The notes: generated from the sequence alone by a model not told the origin. 64,000 nucleotides of DNA from Anarhynchus alexandrinus (GCA_008711295.1 VUYV01000003.1:8770515-8834514); one strand, 5' to 3'; positions 1 through 14,300 are shown, counted from the stretch's first letter. Numbers and translations are program-made.

Positions 1-3000
1 ACATTTAAAATCCCCAACTACTTTCATTAAAGGTAGTTCATAACATTTGGAATCTGATTTACTGCCATATATTAAAGTGTAGCATGTGTGTTGGTTGAAT
101 TATCATGAGTTTTTTAATTCATAAGAAAATTAAACCTTAGCAATTCCCTATTTAATAATTTTGTTATACAAAACAAGTTTTCAATACTCAGTTCAAGAAT
201 GAAGTACAACTTGTTTCTACAGATGCAGAGAATTGCATCCTGGAGTCCTAGTTGTTTTGGTTTTTTTTTCTTCTTTTTTGGAAATAGCCATCAAGATGGT
301 GATGCTAAGGAAAAGTTGCTGATGGCCTCAATCATTCCCTTATGTAACTTTCAATGTCTGTTTTTATTCATGAGAAGCTAGAAGACCTTAACCTGAGATG
401 GTTTATAAGTAGAGTTGTACATGAGACTGAACTGAGAGGCCTTGTTAAGGTTTCTCCCTAGTGAAATCCTATGTAGTGTAATTTAGTGAAGACAGTGTAT
501 TATTATCAAATAAAAGTATTTCTGGTGGATTAAGTTGCTTGTGCAAGACTTGTAACACCAATGTTAAAGCATTTTAGCTTTCGTTAAAGTTTAAAAAAAA
601 AAAAAAGGTCCGTGTTTCTGGAAGCAGAGCTTCTGGACCTCTACTTGGATAAATATTCAGAATTCTCTATATAAATCTTTTGTTGTATCCAGTAGCATGA
701 ACAGTGTTCCATGACAGTTTTTTTGAAGCCTGTGGTATGCTGCCTGTTCCTGTGTGGTATAAGCGTTACAGTAATTGACAAGTAGAACTATATTAAAAAA
801 TTGGGTATAATGTCTTCAAAGAGAGATTTTGTTTCGTTTTTTTATTTTTTTAATGCAAAGTAGTGTTTTTTCTTTCTTCTCCAAATAGTGATGTCTGAGG
901 GTGAATTCCTGAAAAGCCTAGATGATGTTTCTGTAATAGCATGACAGGCATAAGTTATTAGCCAGACTAGTGGATTTTGGATGACTTCTATCTCAAAAGA
1001 AGATTGTGTCTTCATATGCTATGTGTGATCTGTCTGCCTGCAGCTGTTTCTTCCTACACATAACCATATCATTCATGTAAAGCCTGGCTTAAACTGGAAA
1101 GGGTGTTGTATATGGAATATCCAGTGGAAAGCTGCTCTGATCTTGATTGGGAAGAATTCTACTTTGCATGGCACCTTGTTCCACATGGATGTTAATCAAA
1201 ACCAAATTTTCAGTAGCCACTTACTTCTCTGATCAGTTTAAAATGTGATTAACCAGCTATTTCGTTCATCAGTTCCAAATACGACAACAGTCTTGTTTCA
1301 GGGTTACAGATATTTTTTAGTACAAGCAAACAGTTAGAGTTGCAAGGTGGATTTGTCTGGTACAAGCATAGCATCATTATTACTTCTCCTTGAATTTCAA
1401 GGAAAAAGATGGAGTTCTTGGTCTTCGCATGTTCTGTTTAGTTAATTTTTACTCCATGATGGATATGATTTTCTGTGATCTTAGAGAAAATATCACAACT
1501 TTCTCGCTGCTTTACCAGCTACTAATTTTTAAAATCAATTTAGATATTTGCAAAGCAAATTCAAATAGCTTCTAAAAGATTTCTTTAATTTTTTACTTTT
1601 TTTTTCCTTGAGCCTTTTTTATCAAGCAGTAGTATCGCTTGGTTTGTCTATATTTTTATCTGATTTACAATATTATGCTCATGTAAAGATTATTTAATAA
1701 TTTATTTTTTGTAGAAGACTAATTAAGTTCTGCTTAATTCATGTACTGTGAAACTACAGCTAATATGATCCATCTTGGTGTCCCTTTAGGTAAGCTGGTA
1801 AAAATAGTTTATTTTTTACCATCAGAGTGAATGAAACTTAACCTCTTCCATATTATGTGTGACAGTGGAAGGGGGTGTATCACTTTGAGATTTTTTTACA
1901 TTTTCCTCCTTATATAGTTATACTCAACTTTCACTGAAAGAACTGAACATGCCTAGGGAACAGAAGCTGTCAGCAGAAATGTGCATGTCATACAGGTGAC
2001 AGTTCTGGGAATAAGAAGGGAATTAAAATTCCTTTCCTCTGGAATGAAGCAATATTTTCAAAGATTGTGTAAGGTAGAAAGCAAAACATGGTGGTGAACC
2101 TAATTTTTAACTTCACAAATGAAATTAAAGCCATTACATTTTTCAAAAACTGGATTAAAAAACTTCTTAGCTTTGAGTATCAAATATGAATTTTAGCTTT
2201 CTGATTTTGTTGATCCTTTTCCAGTGGTAGGCATAAGAGACAAGAACTGTACACAGGATCTCCTTTAATATTCCAGTCCCTCTCCGGGCATTTCACCAGT
2301 GGGAGCTATGGAAAGCCTAAGCCTATTTAACTTGTTTTCTGCGCACCTGTGGCACTCTCTTGTTCCATATTGCAGTGGTACGCTTGCTGGAGTTATTTCC
2401 TCCTTGTCAAAACTGTTCTTGTTATGTTGCTTTACCATTTCTGAAACGTTAAACTGACAGCAATTATTTTTTCCACTATTCACTAGGAAAGCTTTTAGCA
2501 AAAAGGAATTACTGATTAGAAACAGGAGTGTTTTAATTTGGAATACTAGAGAAAGTAGAACTAGAAAATCCATGCACAGGAGATGGTTGGTAAGAATGTG
2601 TATATCATGACAGCAAAATATCTTCCCACTGCTGTGTCACATCTGGGTTTTTTTCTAGAAAAGAAGCAGAATTCGGCCAAAGCATACTTCTCCTTTTTGG
2701 TGGTTTCCCCCTTCAGGATTCTGCTTTGATTATTCTTTGCCAAATAACTTAAACCTAAGATTTTTATTTTTTTATTAGAAAAATAAAGTGAAGAAATATA
2801 CATTATTTTCCTTAAAAAAAAAGTTTGGTTTTTTTTTTTCTTTTCCCCTTCCAGTTCAGTCCTCTTTTCTGAATGCTTTAGTTGAAATACTTATGCTCAG
2901 TGTACTGGAGTACAACTATTTGTACATGAGAAAAATTATGATGTTTCGCATTCCTCAGGTGAGCTACATGGCTGAGCACTGCCCTTCCTGTGCCGATTCC

Positions 3001-3544
3001 TCTCCTTCAAACAGCCCTGCCTGTTTTGCTGGTGAATGAGGCTGTTGCATTGCTGGCAGGGAGGTCCTGGTTTCACCCTCTGATCCATTGCTTAGCAGAT
3101 ACATCCTTTACGGGAGCATAAAATTGAGGTTATAAGATGTTATTCTGTAATTTTCTGGATGATGGCATTAGTCTTAGGAGTTTATCTGCTGAAGAATGCC
3201 TACGAAGACAGTGGTAAGGAGTGAGGCAGCAGATACGGTTACCCCCACGGTAATGTTTTAGGTAGGTGAAGCGATGGGCAGCCCGTGTGTGCTGTGACTC
3301 TGCTGTTGATATATCTGTCAGGCTTCCCAGCCCTCACCTGTCTGGGCAATATTTTCAGTTAACTGTCTCATTTGGCTTTCTCTTCTCACCTTGTTATCTC
3401 AGGTGATCCCATGGCTGATACTTTAGTAGGCTCTATCAGAAATCCCTCTTTGCTGTTTAAACTCACTGTCTTAAGTTCCTCTGTGGCACTTAGCTCTGTT
3501 CCTTGAGAAGCTTCAATATGTTGTACAGTAACAGCTCTAAATTT

Positions 3545-3960
3545 CACCTCGCCTAGTCCCAGTGGGGGAAGATCCAGGTCAGTAGTGCTGCTGTGGCTTT
3601 GATAGAAGCAGCAGGTCCCTTGACTGCCCTCTCTCCCTTCAGCCTTGGATCCACTGTGGCTGTGCCTCGGGGCAGAGACTGCACTGTAGCCAAAGCAGGC
3701 AAGGGCCCTGCGGCACTACAAGCTTCGCAGTGTGAGTGCAAGGAGGTGGAGCTGCCACTTGGACCTCACCCCACCTGGCTGGGCTGGAAGCCCATCTTTC
3801 CAGGTGGGTAGCAGAAAGAAGTAGCCGTACCAGCACTACAGGCATAGGGAGCAGGTCCCACATTGCTTCCTTTCATGCTGCTTCAAACACCTGCTTCAAT
3901 GGGAGCTGCAGCAGTGCGACAGGGTCTGTGACTGGGCTTTCCCTGTAGCTGGGACGTCGC
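3545..3960. other. GC-rich patch of unknown origin
   Basis: About 400 bases that are clearly richer in G and C than the surrounding intron, with runs such as CCTCGGGGCAGAG and GGACGTCGCGGGG. Overlapping short open frames exist on both strands, but none has a recognisable protein family. It may be an old transposon or LTR remnant, or a small regulatory island. I see no CR1 tail, RNA fold or splice pair that would settle it. Confidence 0.4.
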
Positions 3961-4971
3961 GGGGTATAGCCTTAGCACTGATGATTCATTGATGTCTGTG
4001 GAGCCAGTTTGGACAGGATGTGTCTCAGCTGAAGTGCTTCAGCACTGATGGCCTCTTAATTTAATTGCGGGAACCACTTCCACATATTTCAAAGGCAGTA
4101 ACCTATAGCCAAGTAGTGGTAGAAGTCTTGTTATATTATTCAAGCTGACCATTTAGTTGGAGTTGTGTTATGGAAGCTATAATTTCCCAAGTTGATTGAG
4201 TTCTGCAATATTTATCATCTAGTGGGACACTGAACTGAGAAGATGCTATTCAGCCTATGTGTGTATACACTTGTCTCTTACTGTTTTATTTCCTTCAGCA
4301 TTTATTTGGACATCTGTACACAGTTCTCCGTGTAGATTCAGATTCCACCAAAGCGATACATAAAGACGGTTTTCATTTTAAAACTTATCTTCAGATTGAA
4401 CAATGTGGACATAATAACTTGTAGCACCCAAATTGGCTTGATTTAGTAATCACAGCATGCTTGGGAGATGGTGGTAAGTGGGGCAGGTACTTCTGTGATG
4501 GGAAGGAGGATCAGCATTACTGAGAGAGGGAAATAATTGTAGCAGGAGACAGGCCGTGAGGCATGTGCTTCTCAGCACACTTTCGTTTGTTTTAAACAAT
4601 CTGAATCCAGATAATATATATTTGATCTTACCTAACAAAAGCCTTTCCTATAGGATGTGTCAAGCCAGCCTTGAATCCACTGATTGAATGGACTATACAG
4701 GAAGTCCGAGGCAACTGGACTTGGTGCTGACAGCCATTTTGTAGACAGAACCTCTGTGTAGATGAATCCTGCTTTTAGTGCTCTATGTGTGAGTGGACAC
4801 TGCTCCAGGAGAGTCCTCTGCCTTGCCTTTGCTGTATTCCACCCAGGCTAGGAAATGATCAGCCCGTGGCTCTTAACACAGGCCCAGTCTGCAGTACAGT
4901 TGATGCTGCTTCCCACAAAGGTGGGGAGTGGCCTGGGCAGTGCTCACTGGCAAGCATTTGGAAATACGTAA

Positions 4972-5769
4972 CAGTTTAACAAGGACAAATGTAAGGTCTT
5001 GCACCTGGGAAAAAATAATCTGGAAGCGCAGCACAGGCTGGGATCTACCCATTTGGGGAACAGCCCTGTGGAAAGGGACCTGGGGGTCCTGGTGGACAAG
5101 CAGCTCAATGTGAGTGAGCAGTGTGCTGCTGCAGCAAAGCAAGCAAACGGGATGCTGGATTACATCAACAAGGGCATCACCAGCAGAGCCAAAGAAGTCA
5201 TTATGCCACTCTACTCAGCACTTGCGAGGCCACACCTGGAATACTATGTTCAGTTTTGGTCCCCACTATGCAAAAAAGATGTGGACAGGCTGGAGAGGTT
5301 CCAGAGAAGGGCTACAGAGATGATCAAAGGACTGGGAGAGGTGATCAAAGGATGGGGAAGCCTGCCACATGAGGAAAGGCATAGAGAACTGAGTTTGTTC
5401 AGCCGTGGGAGAAGTCAGCTTAGTGGAGACTGTATTGCCATGTTCTAGTATTTAAAGGGTGGCTACAAAGAAGATGGAGACTCCCTTTTTACCAGGAGTC
5501 ACATGGAAAAGACGAGGGGCAATGGGTACGAATTACTCCTGGGGAGATTCCAATTGGACACAAGAGGAAAATTTTTCACAATGAGAACAATCAGCCATTG
5601 GAATAATCTCCCCGGGGAAGTGGTGGATTCCCCAACATTGAACACTTTTAAGATTCAGGTGGACAGGGTGTTGAGCCTTCTTGTCTAGACTGTGCTTTTG
5701 CTAAAAAAGGTTGGACCAAATGATCCTTGAGGTCCCTTCCAACGTGGTATTCAGTGATTCTACGATTTG
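4972..5769 (+). mobile_element. CR1-type LINE fragment, 3' end, sense to RELCH
   Basis: The translation from about 4975 reads FNKDKCKVLHLGKNNLE and continues through ERDLGVLVDKQLN, PLYSALARPHLEYYVQFWSP and RLERFQRRATEMIKGL. This is the C-terminal part of a CR1 ORF2 protein. The frame is kept from 4975 to 5688 with one internal TAG at 5446-5448, after which YLKGGYKEDGDSLFTRSH continues. A 21-base unit is tandemly duplicated at 5320-5340 and 5341-5361. The untranslated tail ends near 5769 with the GATTCTACGATTT-like CR1 terminus. The 5' end is truncated, as is usual for CR1. It cannot retrotranspose by itself because the reverse transcriptase part is absent. Confidence 0.92.
5320..5361 (+). repeat. 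21-bp tandem duplication inside the CR1
   Basis: Two adjacent 21-base units, 5320-5340 and 5341-5361, both contain TGATCAAAGGA and differ at a few bases. They encode MIKGLGE and VIKGWGS in the ORF2 frame. The duplication keeps the reading frame. Confidence 0.85.
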
Positions 5770-8279
5770 TGTCTCTTTATAATGCCAGCCTGTATGTAAA
5801 GAGAGGGTCAGATGTTTGCTGTTACTGTGAACTCTGTAATGATAAGGAGAAGTCTAAATGGTGAATGTACAAGTTTCAACCCTACAAATTGCTGCTTAGC
5901 ATGTAGATGTGGTGCTTAAGACAATTTCTGGATGTTAAAATCATAAACACCCTTGGGTTTATTTAGTTTCTATAGGGACTGTTAAGGTTGTGAAACTGAT
6001 TGATATTCACTGGTTGGGAATTGGGAATTGTTGGATTTACAGCTGCTGGTATGATCTTAAATGGCTTCCATCATGTACATGCCGATATAGACTTCGATTA
6101 CTCCATGCTTTTTTCTAGACAGCTGGGGTTTTTTCAAGAAGTTTCTAGCTGCTTTGGCAAATAAGTTTGTGTTTTATGTCTGGATTTGTTTTATCAGTTG
6201 TGGGGAGAGAGCCTTTGCCTCTAAAGTGTGCCATTAGTCATCTGAAAAGGTTTTGTTGCTTACAAGTTTGAATGCTTCAGTAATTATGATGTGGCTGACT
6301 ACCTGAAAATTTGAGCATTGTTTTGCTGATGTTACCTGCTTCATAAGAGAAATAGAAAAATGAGCTGTCAACATGGCAAGACTGCAAGAGGAAACAGAAT
6401 TGTATTTCTGCTTTTGCCATAGCGATGCTATATATGAGACTGGGTCACTTTTAAGCATCAGCTTTTCATTGAGATCTCTTTGAATGTTGTCTGCTTCTTC
6501 AACTGGAGTCTTGGATTTGATTTCAAAAAATGATCTTGCAGCTCCCAATGAAATAAATTGGAGCAGTACTTACTGAACAAAGCGTTAAGTGTTTTGAGAA
6601 GTCAGCTCTGAATACTTTCATGCTGTGCATGCAAAATCCATGTTTACTTTTGAACTTAACCAGTGTAACTGTGGTTCCCCATATATAAAACCTTCATTTT
6701 CGCAGAGGTCCATTTTGCAAAGATGATGTAATAAGAAGAGTTTGTACTATGCTGCGAAGCACTTTAGAACAGCCTAGAGGAGAATGATTAAATCAGATTA
6801 GTGTCTGGAAAAAATGCAGTAGATAAGACCAGAACCTACGAGCGAACAGTGAGTTTTAAAACTAAATACTGAATAGACACTCGTTGAGGAGCAACAGTCT
6901 GTTTCACTGCCTGGATGACAAAGCGTAGTCCTGGGGAAAAAAAAAATTGCAGTTAAATATGAACTGTATACTATCATATACTTTATGTCCATAAGCTAGA
7001 CAAGTTAGGGTTGCCAGGCACTTTAGTTTTGGTATTGTGTAACTTGGCTAGAGTTAGCAAATTTGGTATTCTCTATAGCTTTTCAAGTGAGTGTAGATGC
7101 TTTAATCAGTCCCAATCCATATATTCTATCAGTCTGGTGCTGTCCTGTATGTAGAGAGGGTGTCACAAGACCTTAAGGGACAATTTAGGCTCAAATGTAT
7201 AAAAAAGGTCATTAATAGAATCTTTTTTCTTTTTTTTTTTGACACAATGTAGAAGGGGGTGGGGATTTAAATACTTTCTGTGATGTTAGTCACGACAGAA
7301 TTTGACTGGCAAGTGATAAAATTGCTTCTATTTCCGCTGACAGTTATGGGTTTTCTTTGACAGCTATATGGAATTTGTTCTTTGTTAATGTGACAACAGC
7401 TCTAATGTAATTAAAATTTTTTCTGAAGTGCTACATAGAAATTAATTTCAAAAGGAGGGGAAATATACTAAGTTACTTAATATAATTTCTGCATGTTCAA
7501 TTGTGTTAGGAAGGTGTTCTATTTATTTTGGGTTCTGTCACCGAGTAATTTCTTTGCGCGTCTTTCTAATAAAAAGGTGAACATGCGCTTCAACAGACTT
7601 GAAATTATCAAAATTGCATTTTGTTTGATCCCACCCCCAAAATGAAAAATGTCAAGGTCAGATCAAAATGTGTTGGCTACTGAATTTCTTGAACATTTTT
7701 TTTTTTAACAGTTTAATTGTTGAGTGTGAATATTATACCCACACTAGCATGAACTGTACTTGCTTTGCTTTAATTTTGCTAGGTAGTGCATTCCTTAGTA
7801 AATACTGTATTAAATGTGTATGTACTGAAGGTAATGGTTAGATCAGGAGATATGTAGAAAAGTATTTGGTCATGTTAACATACCTTAAAATACTAAAAAA
7901 GGGAAAAGGAAGTAGCATATCTGGGGCAGTTACAGGTTTCTGTAAAATGGGAACGTAACGGCTTGAAACTTGTTGCAGAACAGTTTGTATCTGTTTGGTT
8001 TCTTGAGTGTGCTAACCTGCATGTCCAAGCCTTGTGGAAAAGGGGGAGCACGACACTGCCTTGCTCCTCATCTGCTGTGGACAGGGTAGAAATGCAGCCC
8101 TTTGGAGAGCAAGGGTGAATTTCTTACAGTGTCTGTTCACTGAACTTGCTGTAATGCTGTCTTTTTTTCAAATTTCTGACATACTCTTAGGGGCAGACTT
8201 TTAGAAAATGCAGTAGAATTTCAGTCTTGCAGAATACTTACATAGCCTTTGATTTTTTTTCTTTCTTTCCCCTCTTAAG

Positions 8280-8369
8280 ATCGCGCTGGAAGCATCAGTA
8301 CTCTTGATTCCTTAGATTTTGCAAGATACTCTGATGATGGCAATAGGGAAACAGATGAAAGAGTAGCAG
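8280..8369 (+). CDS. RELCH: RELCH exon 2
   Basis: The exon is 90 nt long. It begins with two bases (AT) that finish a codon from the upstream exon, then reads RAGSISTLDSLDFARY... to ...TDERVA, and ends with one base of the next codon. A strong pyrimidine tract and TTAAG acceptor precede it, and a GTAAGT donor follows. The serine-rich stretch sits just before the first coiled coil in RELCH. The matching upstream exon, which carries the start codon and the glycine-rich N-terminus in the human gene, is not in this window. Confidence 0.95.
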
Positions 8370-11300
8370 GTAAGTTTTTTTTTGTATGACTGAGGAATCA
8401 CAGAATGTTAACTTTACCATTTAATTTGTTGTTTCTAGCAGCAATATATTTAAATGAACATTCCTGAAGGTGACAAGGCTTCACTACAGTGGTTTAACTA
8501 GTCACTTAATGATATAATTGTGTTTCAGACATTTCTACTATAATTACTGTAAACTTTCATGCAGGTGTACTTCTGTATGATTCTAGATGTCACCAGGATA
8601 GAAGCAAGCAGCGTACTTGAAAATTGTGCCCAGTTTTTGACAACAGAACAGTATCTTAATATTGCCTACTGACAACTACTGTTTAGCTGAAACATGCTAA
8701 AATATTCTATGTAGTAGTCTGTGACTACTACACAGGTGATAGCTTTCTGCTATAAAGATCTGTAGCAAGTCATCTCTTAAATATAGCTTAGGTGTAGATC
8801 AAACAAGCGTTAAAAAATTCAGAGTAAATTTGGGATTTTCTCAGTTCCATAAATCTTCTTTGTTACAAATCTTAACTGTAGTGCTTTTCTTCTCTCCCAT
8901 TTGATTTCTTGATTGTATAAGATTGTTTTGAAGAAGTGACGGGGGATTTGGCCTCTTGCAGTTGTTCTGGATTTAGGAGCATGTGCATTTTCAATTTCAG
9001 GATTTATTGTTGTCTTGCCAAATGCAGAGACTGCTTTTCTCTTATATTTGAAATTACTATTATAATCTCTTTTGCATGTGAGCTGTGCTTCTCTTATCCA
9101 GGCTTTTTTCTAAGTCCAGATATTAAGTTATTCACAGCCACTATAGAGAAACCCATAGAAACTGCTGCAGAACTCTGCTTACTTCTTGTCAATTAATACT
9201 GTTTAATACCATGAGCACATGAAGGTTGTCCATGCTGTGACCTTTGTTAGCTTTATGAAACCTGAAATGATGCAAGCTGTTATGGCTGTGCTCTGAAGCG
9301 CCACGCTTCATGCTAGCAGAAATACTGTTATGTTCTTAAGCAACGGAAAGGCTGATAAAACATAGTTCTGTAGAGGATCTTGATTCTCAAATTTCCTCTC
9401 TGTCAGTCTGAAATAGCAACCAGTATTGACCCAGAGAGAAGAAACAAAAGCGTTGGGAAAAATATCATTTTTCTTACCCGACCAGTGTTTCTGAGGTGAA
9501 GGACTGGATTAAATTCATGAACGTGAAGCAGATTCAGGTATTTTGATGCTCTGGTCTGGAACTATAGGTACTTAGTGTTACTTGATTTATATGGAAACTC
9601 CCAGATTCTTATTACTATCTAACTACTGTCTTTTTCAATATACATAGTCAGTTTCAAGGAGGGAAAAGTTGTAAATACATGGCTAATCTTCTAAACAGTG
9701 TGTTTAAGGAACCCAAGTATTTCTGAATTGTGTCCTTAAATACAAGGAAGAGAAACAAGCAAATTCCAAGTATTTTAACTTTTTCATCATCTTGGTAGAT
9801 TTCTCCAGTTTCTAGCCAATAATTCTTGGCAATAGGATTATTGAGAGAGCTAGTTTGATCTTTGCTTGGACCTGTCTTTATTAACTAAATTGGCTTAGAG
9901 ACATTTGTAGACAATAAAGACCAGTCAGAATTGACATCCAGCAGAACAATTAATCTTCTGGTGGGACATTAATGACAAAATATTGATGATGTCCAGCATG
10001 AAATAGATACTTCCTAAAATTAAATACTGAATTTAAATAAGTACATCCTAAAATACATAGAGATTTTTGAAGATTAGAGTATATTAGTTGACCACTGTCA
10101 TATGTAATAGACAAGCAAACTGTATGGCAGGGTATTTACATTACATTTCTGTATTTCTTTAGAGGGGTTTTTCCATGAGTTGTTAAAAGGTGACTTGAAC
10201 AAAGCAAGACTGGATATTATTTCTGGATGTTTGTAAAGACTTGAAGTTTTCCAAAATACCCTATTTCTACTTAACATTCTGTTCAGTTGTAATTACTTAA
10301 AGGCTTTTGCCTCAATTCTGTATAAAACCATCTACCTAAGCAATAAACTTCAGAAAACTGTTAAGTATTTAATTTGCACATAAAAAAATATGTTAGTAGA
10401 GGTTTCAAAAACTTTTCATATCCAGTACCTTCTTTGAACAAACTCTGGCTTATAACTTCTGCTTTTGAAGTATTCTTAGCTGCAAATGCACTTTGAAACA
10501 TAACTAGAAGTCCATCCTGCTTATTTCTTCTTATATTCTTTCTTCTCAGCAAAGAGCTTTGATGCTTAGGAGATAAAATTATAATCTGTTGCAAAAGCTT
10601 GAGACCATGATCTGATAGTCATATTTTTCTTTTGATAGTTCTCAGAGTGAGGTTTGAATAGTTTCTTTTTGTAAATGCCTTTCTTATGCTGTTATCTCTG
10701 TTTTTTTACTGTTTGGACAGAACCCATGATTTCCATATCAATTCCCTAGTCAAATGTCAAATAAAGGGTAGGAAATAAATGCCCATCAGTCACTAAATAA
10801 CTGGTCCTGAGTCAGAAGGACTTTAAAACTGAAGTTATAACATGTCCAGTTACAAATACTTTTATACCATCGCAATGTTAGAAAGCACCAAATCAAAAAA
10901 TGTGCATGTATACCATCCAAAGTAGGGGTTTCCCCCCCCCCATTATGGATGGTGTTAAGCTTAGCTGCTGTATTTTTTATTTTTTTTTACCAATCCAAAA
11001 ATTCCTGGAAATAACTAGGAAGACACTTGTTTGAAATAGATTTCAGTATTTCAAATCTGTTAGCCGAGTTCATTCCATCTGGTGTTAGACTCAAAATTTG
11101 GCCTAGAAGCAAACATGCTTTGAAGAGTTGATGTGAACTTGTCGCTTGGAAAATATGATTGAAGGAAACTAAGCGAGACTCTTCTGTACTGTTATTATCA
11201 GCTTGACTGAAAAGATGCAAGTCACAAAAGCCAGTCAGGATATGGATGACCATGACAAAACTAACTGCAATTTAGAAATCTTCCTTATCTACCTGATATT

Positions 11301-14300
11301 AACATAAATATAGAGAGGTGTATATCAAATTGCATAATATATTTGTAATCCGTGCAGAGTTTCAAAAGATACATGCATCCTTAGAGCTTGCAATGTACTA
11401 GATGGAAACAACTTGTTCTCTAAGACCAGTAGGTCTTAAATCTAAATTCATGTATGAAATGCTGAAACTACTGGTGCTAAGATTAAGTCAGTACTGAAGG
11501 ATTTATTAGGCTTAGTAAACCTCCTCCAAATATTCATAAAAAAAACCCAGAGAATGGAAAACCTGTTCCATTCCTGTGAAATAACAGCACACCTAACTTG
11601 AACTCAAATACCCACAGCATTTGGTGTAAATAGGTCATCTGACATTCAATCTAAGGAACTGAATCTTCTGCAACATATTAAATTGACCATGTGCACAAGT
11701 ATGCTTGTGATCTAAAACCCCTACTTTCCATAATTCAAAATATTTAGTATTGCTGACCTGCCTTTGACATCTACTGTTCTGAGAATCTGATAATTTTAGA
11801 AACACAATGCTGTGTTTTCAATTATAATTCTCATAATCAAACTCCATTTCAATCATTTGCTTTAGAAGGAGGAAGAATTTGAAATGACAGTTAAGAACTA
11901 AGCAACAACAAAACTTATAACAGTATGTCCAAATTTGAGGAAAGCTAGGTAAGCACAGGGCCCCTTGATACTTCAGTGGAGAACTGCGTTTAAAAGAAGA
12001 TGCCAGAATGCCATATAGTGGCTTCGCAACAAAACTACCTTTCTACTGTTGTCTGAAGTACTTCATACTGAAATATGCAGAAGTCTGACAAGATAATTCA
12101 TATGTAGAATGTAAAATTCTAGTATAATTGGAGAAAATACTGCTTATACAAAAGTAAGTATTGAGAATTTTTAGAAGTACTGTTTATTTCTTCAACTTTT
12201 TGGCCTTGGCCCGACAAGACTGCTTTCATGTAGATCTCGACTTGTTCAATATCCCAAATTGCAGGTTGTTCTTTATAGCTAACTTCTCAATCTAGGGTTC
12301 AATAACTTCTGAAGTCATTAACAAATGTGGATGAATAGGATAAAATCCTTAAGAAAGCTTCATTTTTAAATTTCTATGCTGAACTCTTAAGTAAGTCTAA
12401 GTAATTTTTTTTTTTTCAGAATGGTAGCTGTAGTGATTTGAGTTCTTTATAAAAACAAAAAAGCAAGAGAGCCACTTAAATTCAGAAGGAGCAGTTTTCT
12501 CCCCTTAGGCGAAACAGATTGTTCAGAAATGCCCTTTTCTTGTAGGAAGTTTAACTAACCTCAGAGCTCTACATGTCTACTCTCTGCTTTCCTGATGTAG
12601 AGGAGAATCAATTTGGTTCTTTTCTTTCCTAGGCTGTCTGCAGAAAACTCTTCTGTGCGTCATTCTTAAGGAGCGTCAGCTCCTTTCACTAAGTACTATA
12701 ATGAGTTGTACGTGTTATCGGTTCAGTCAAGCACAAAGTTAAGCTTTAGCTGGCTTTATCGATGCTTTTGAAGGGTTAACTTCTCTAAGGTACATAAGCT
12801 TTACAGTAGGAGAGGGAGAGCGAGATCATGTCATTTATTTTAAAAGTCAGTACTTGACAATGGTTACGAAGAAAGGGGTTAGAGGTTGCTTTTTTTTTTA
12901 TTTAAGAGAAAGTCATATCATCAACAAATGGGGATTTCCAGTGTTGATTTCATTAGTACATGTGTCGAGTTAAAAATCATTACATATTTTGGGAGAAGAT
13001 TGCATTTCAGTGTAGCTTCTACAATGAAGAGATTTTAATCATAATTTAAAATTGGATTGAAATGATGTTGTAGCTATTTACAAATATTTATGCTTCCATA
13101 ACAAAAATACAAACAAGTTTCTTCAAATAAAAGCTAAGTTTGTGACTGACCTAGGTGCCTCAAGGTTTGTATGGTGGCAGTTATGATATTAGTAAGACTA
13201 GGAGATGAGGTACAACTGTAAAAATGCTGTGTTGTAGTAGAATTATGTGGCTTCTTACGCTGCAAAGTGACAACTTCTCAAATATACTATGTCCAGAATC
13301 TTCCACTGTATACAGAGAAACATGCAGCAGAGTAATCTACTTTTAAGGTTGAATGAGTAAAGTCTCAATGGCTTCTAAGAATTTTCAGCATCATGACAGT
13401 TCACTAAAAATTAATTCTTGCCGTCTGACATGGGTTTGTCTGACATAAGTTTTTTGGCTTTCTATGCCTTCAGACATGTCTTATTCCTATTTTCCTTAAT
13501 GGGATTCCTGAGGTTTTTCTAATTTGTGTTGTTTTCCTAACTTTTTTTTATTTATATCATTCTAGTGCAGGGCACTCCTGATCTGCAACTGTTCTGGTCT
13601 TTGAAAATATTTTACAAGAATAAAATGTTAACACATAGTCATTTCCATAAGAAAAATTACTAAATTTGAATTCTTTGCAATTTTCAAAAACTAACGAATT
13701 AGTAGCTTACAACTTAGAATTGTGACTGTGAATTAGTAACTCAAATGCAAGGAAGTGCTAAAATTATTAGATACTTTACTACAAGAGCATTTTCTAACTT
13801 TGTTGCACAGAAGTATTTGCAGATCAGCATTGCTGAATACTAGAGAGTTTATACATATTTTATTCATTGTATCCTCAGTTGCGCTTTTGTATCGCTGCAG
13901 TAAAATTCTGTGCATCAAACAAGTTACTTTTATGTAGCAAATGTGGTGTACTGTAGTTACTCCTTCAGTTTTTATGGATAAATGCAAACTGAGTGAATCC
14001 TTTTTTCCATGCGTGCTAATTATCAAAAGGTTCTTAGTAACAGATGTTCAAAAGAGGAAACCATTTTATTTGTAGTCTTCAGTAGCATTTTTTACAAGCA
14101 AAAACCAATGCAGTGTTTCTGCCATGCATTGTCCTCCATGTAAATAGCTCAAAATGCCATGTTAAATTGTTTCCAGGCAATGATTAAATATCTCATTAAT
14201 ACTTTCTTATTAAAAGCAGCTACAGCATTTTTAGTTGTGCGTGGCAATAAAGTAAATGTTGGATAATCTATTTAGAATAGTTTAACACTTCAGTATGGTA

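Larger units (their letters stand above)
1..8279 (+). other. RELCH intron 1 (partial)
   Basis: AT-rich, with several poly-T and poly-A runs (for example 592-606), no coding exon recognised. It holds a GC-rich patch (about 3545-3960) and a sense CR1 fragment (about 4972-5769), listed separately. The start-codon exon of RELCH, expected to be GC-rich, is not in it. Confidence 0.85.

Noticed and set aside
4999..5448. 149-codon open frame as a host gene
   Set aside because: It is the C-terminal part of CR1 ORF2 and uses TTG, not ATG, as its first codon.
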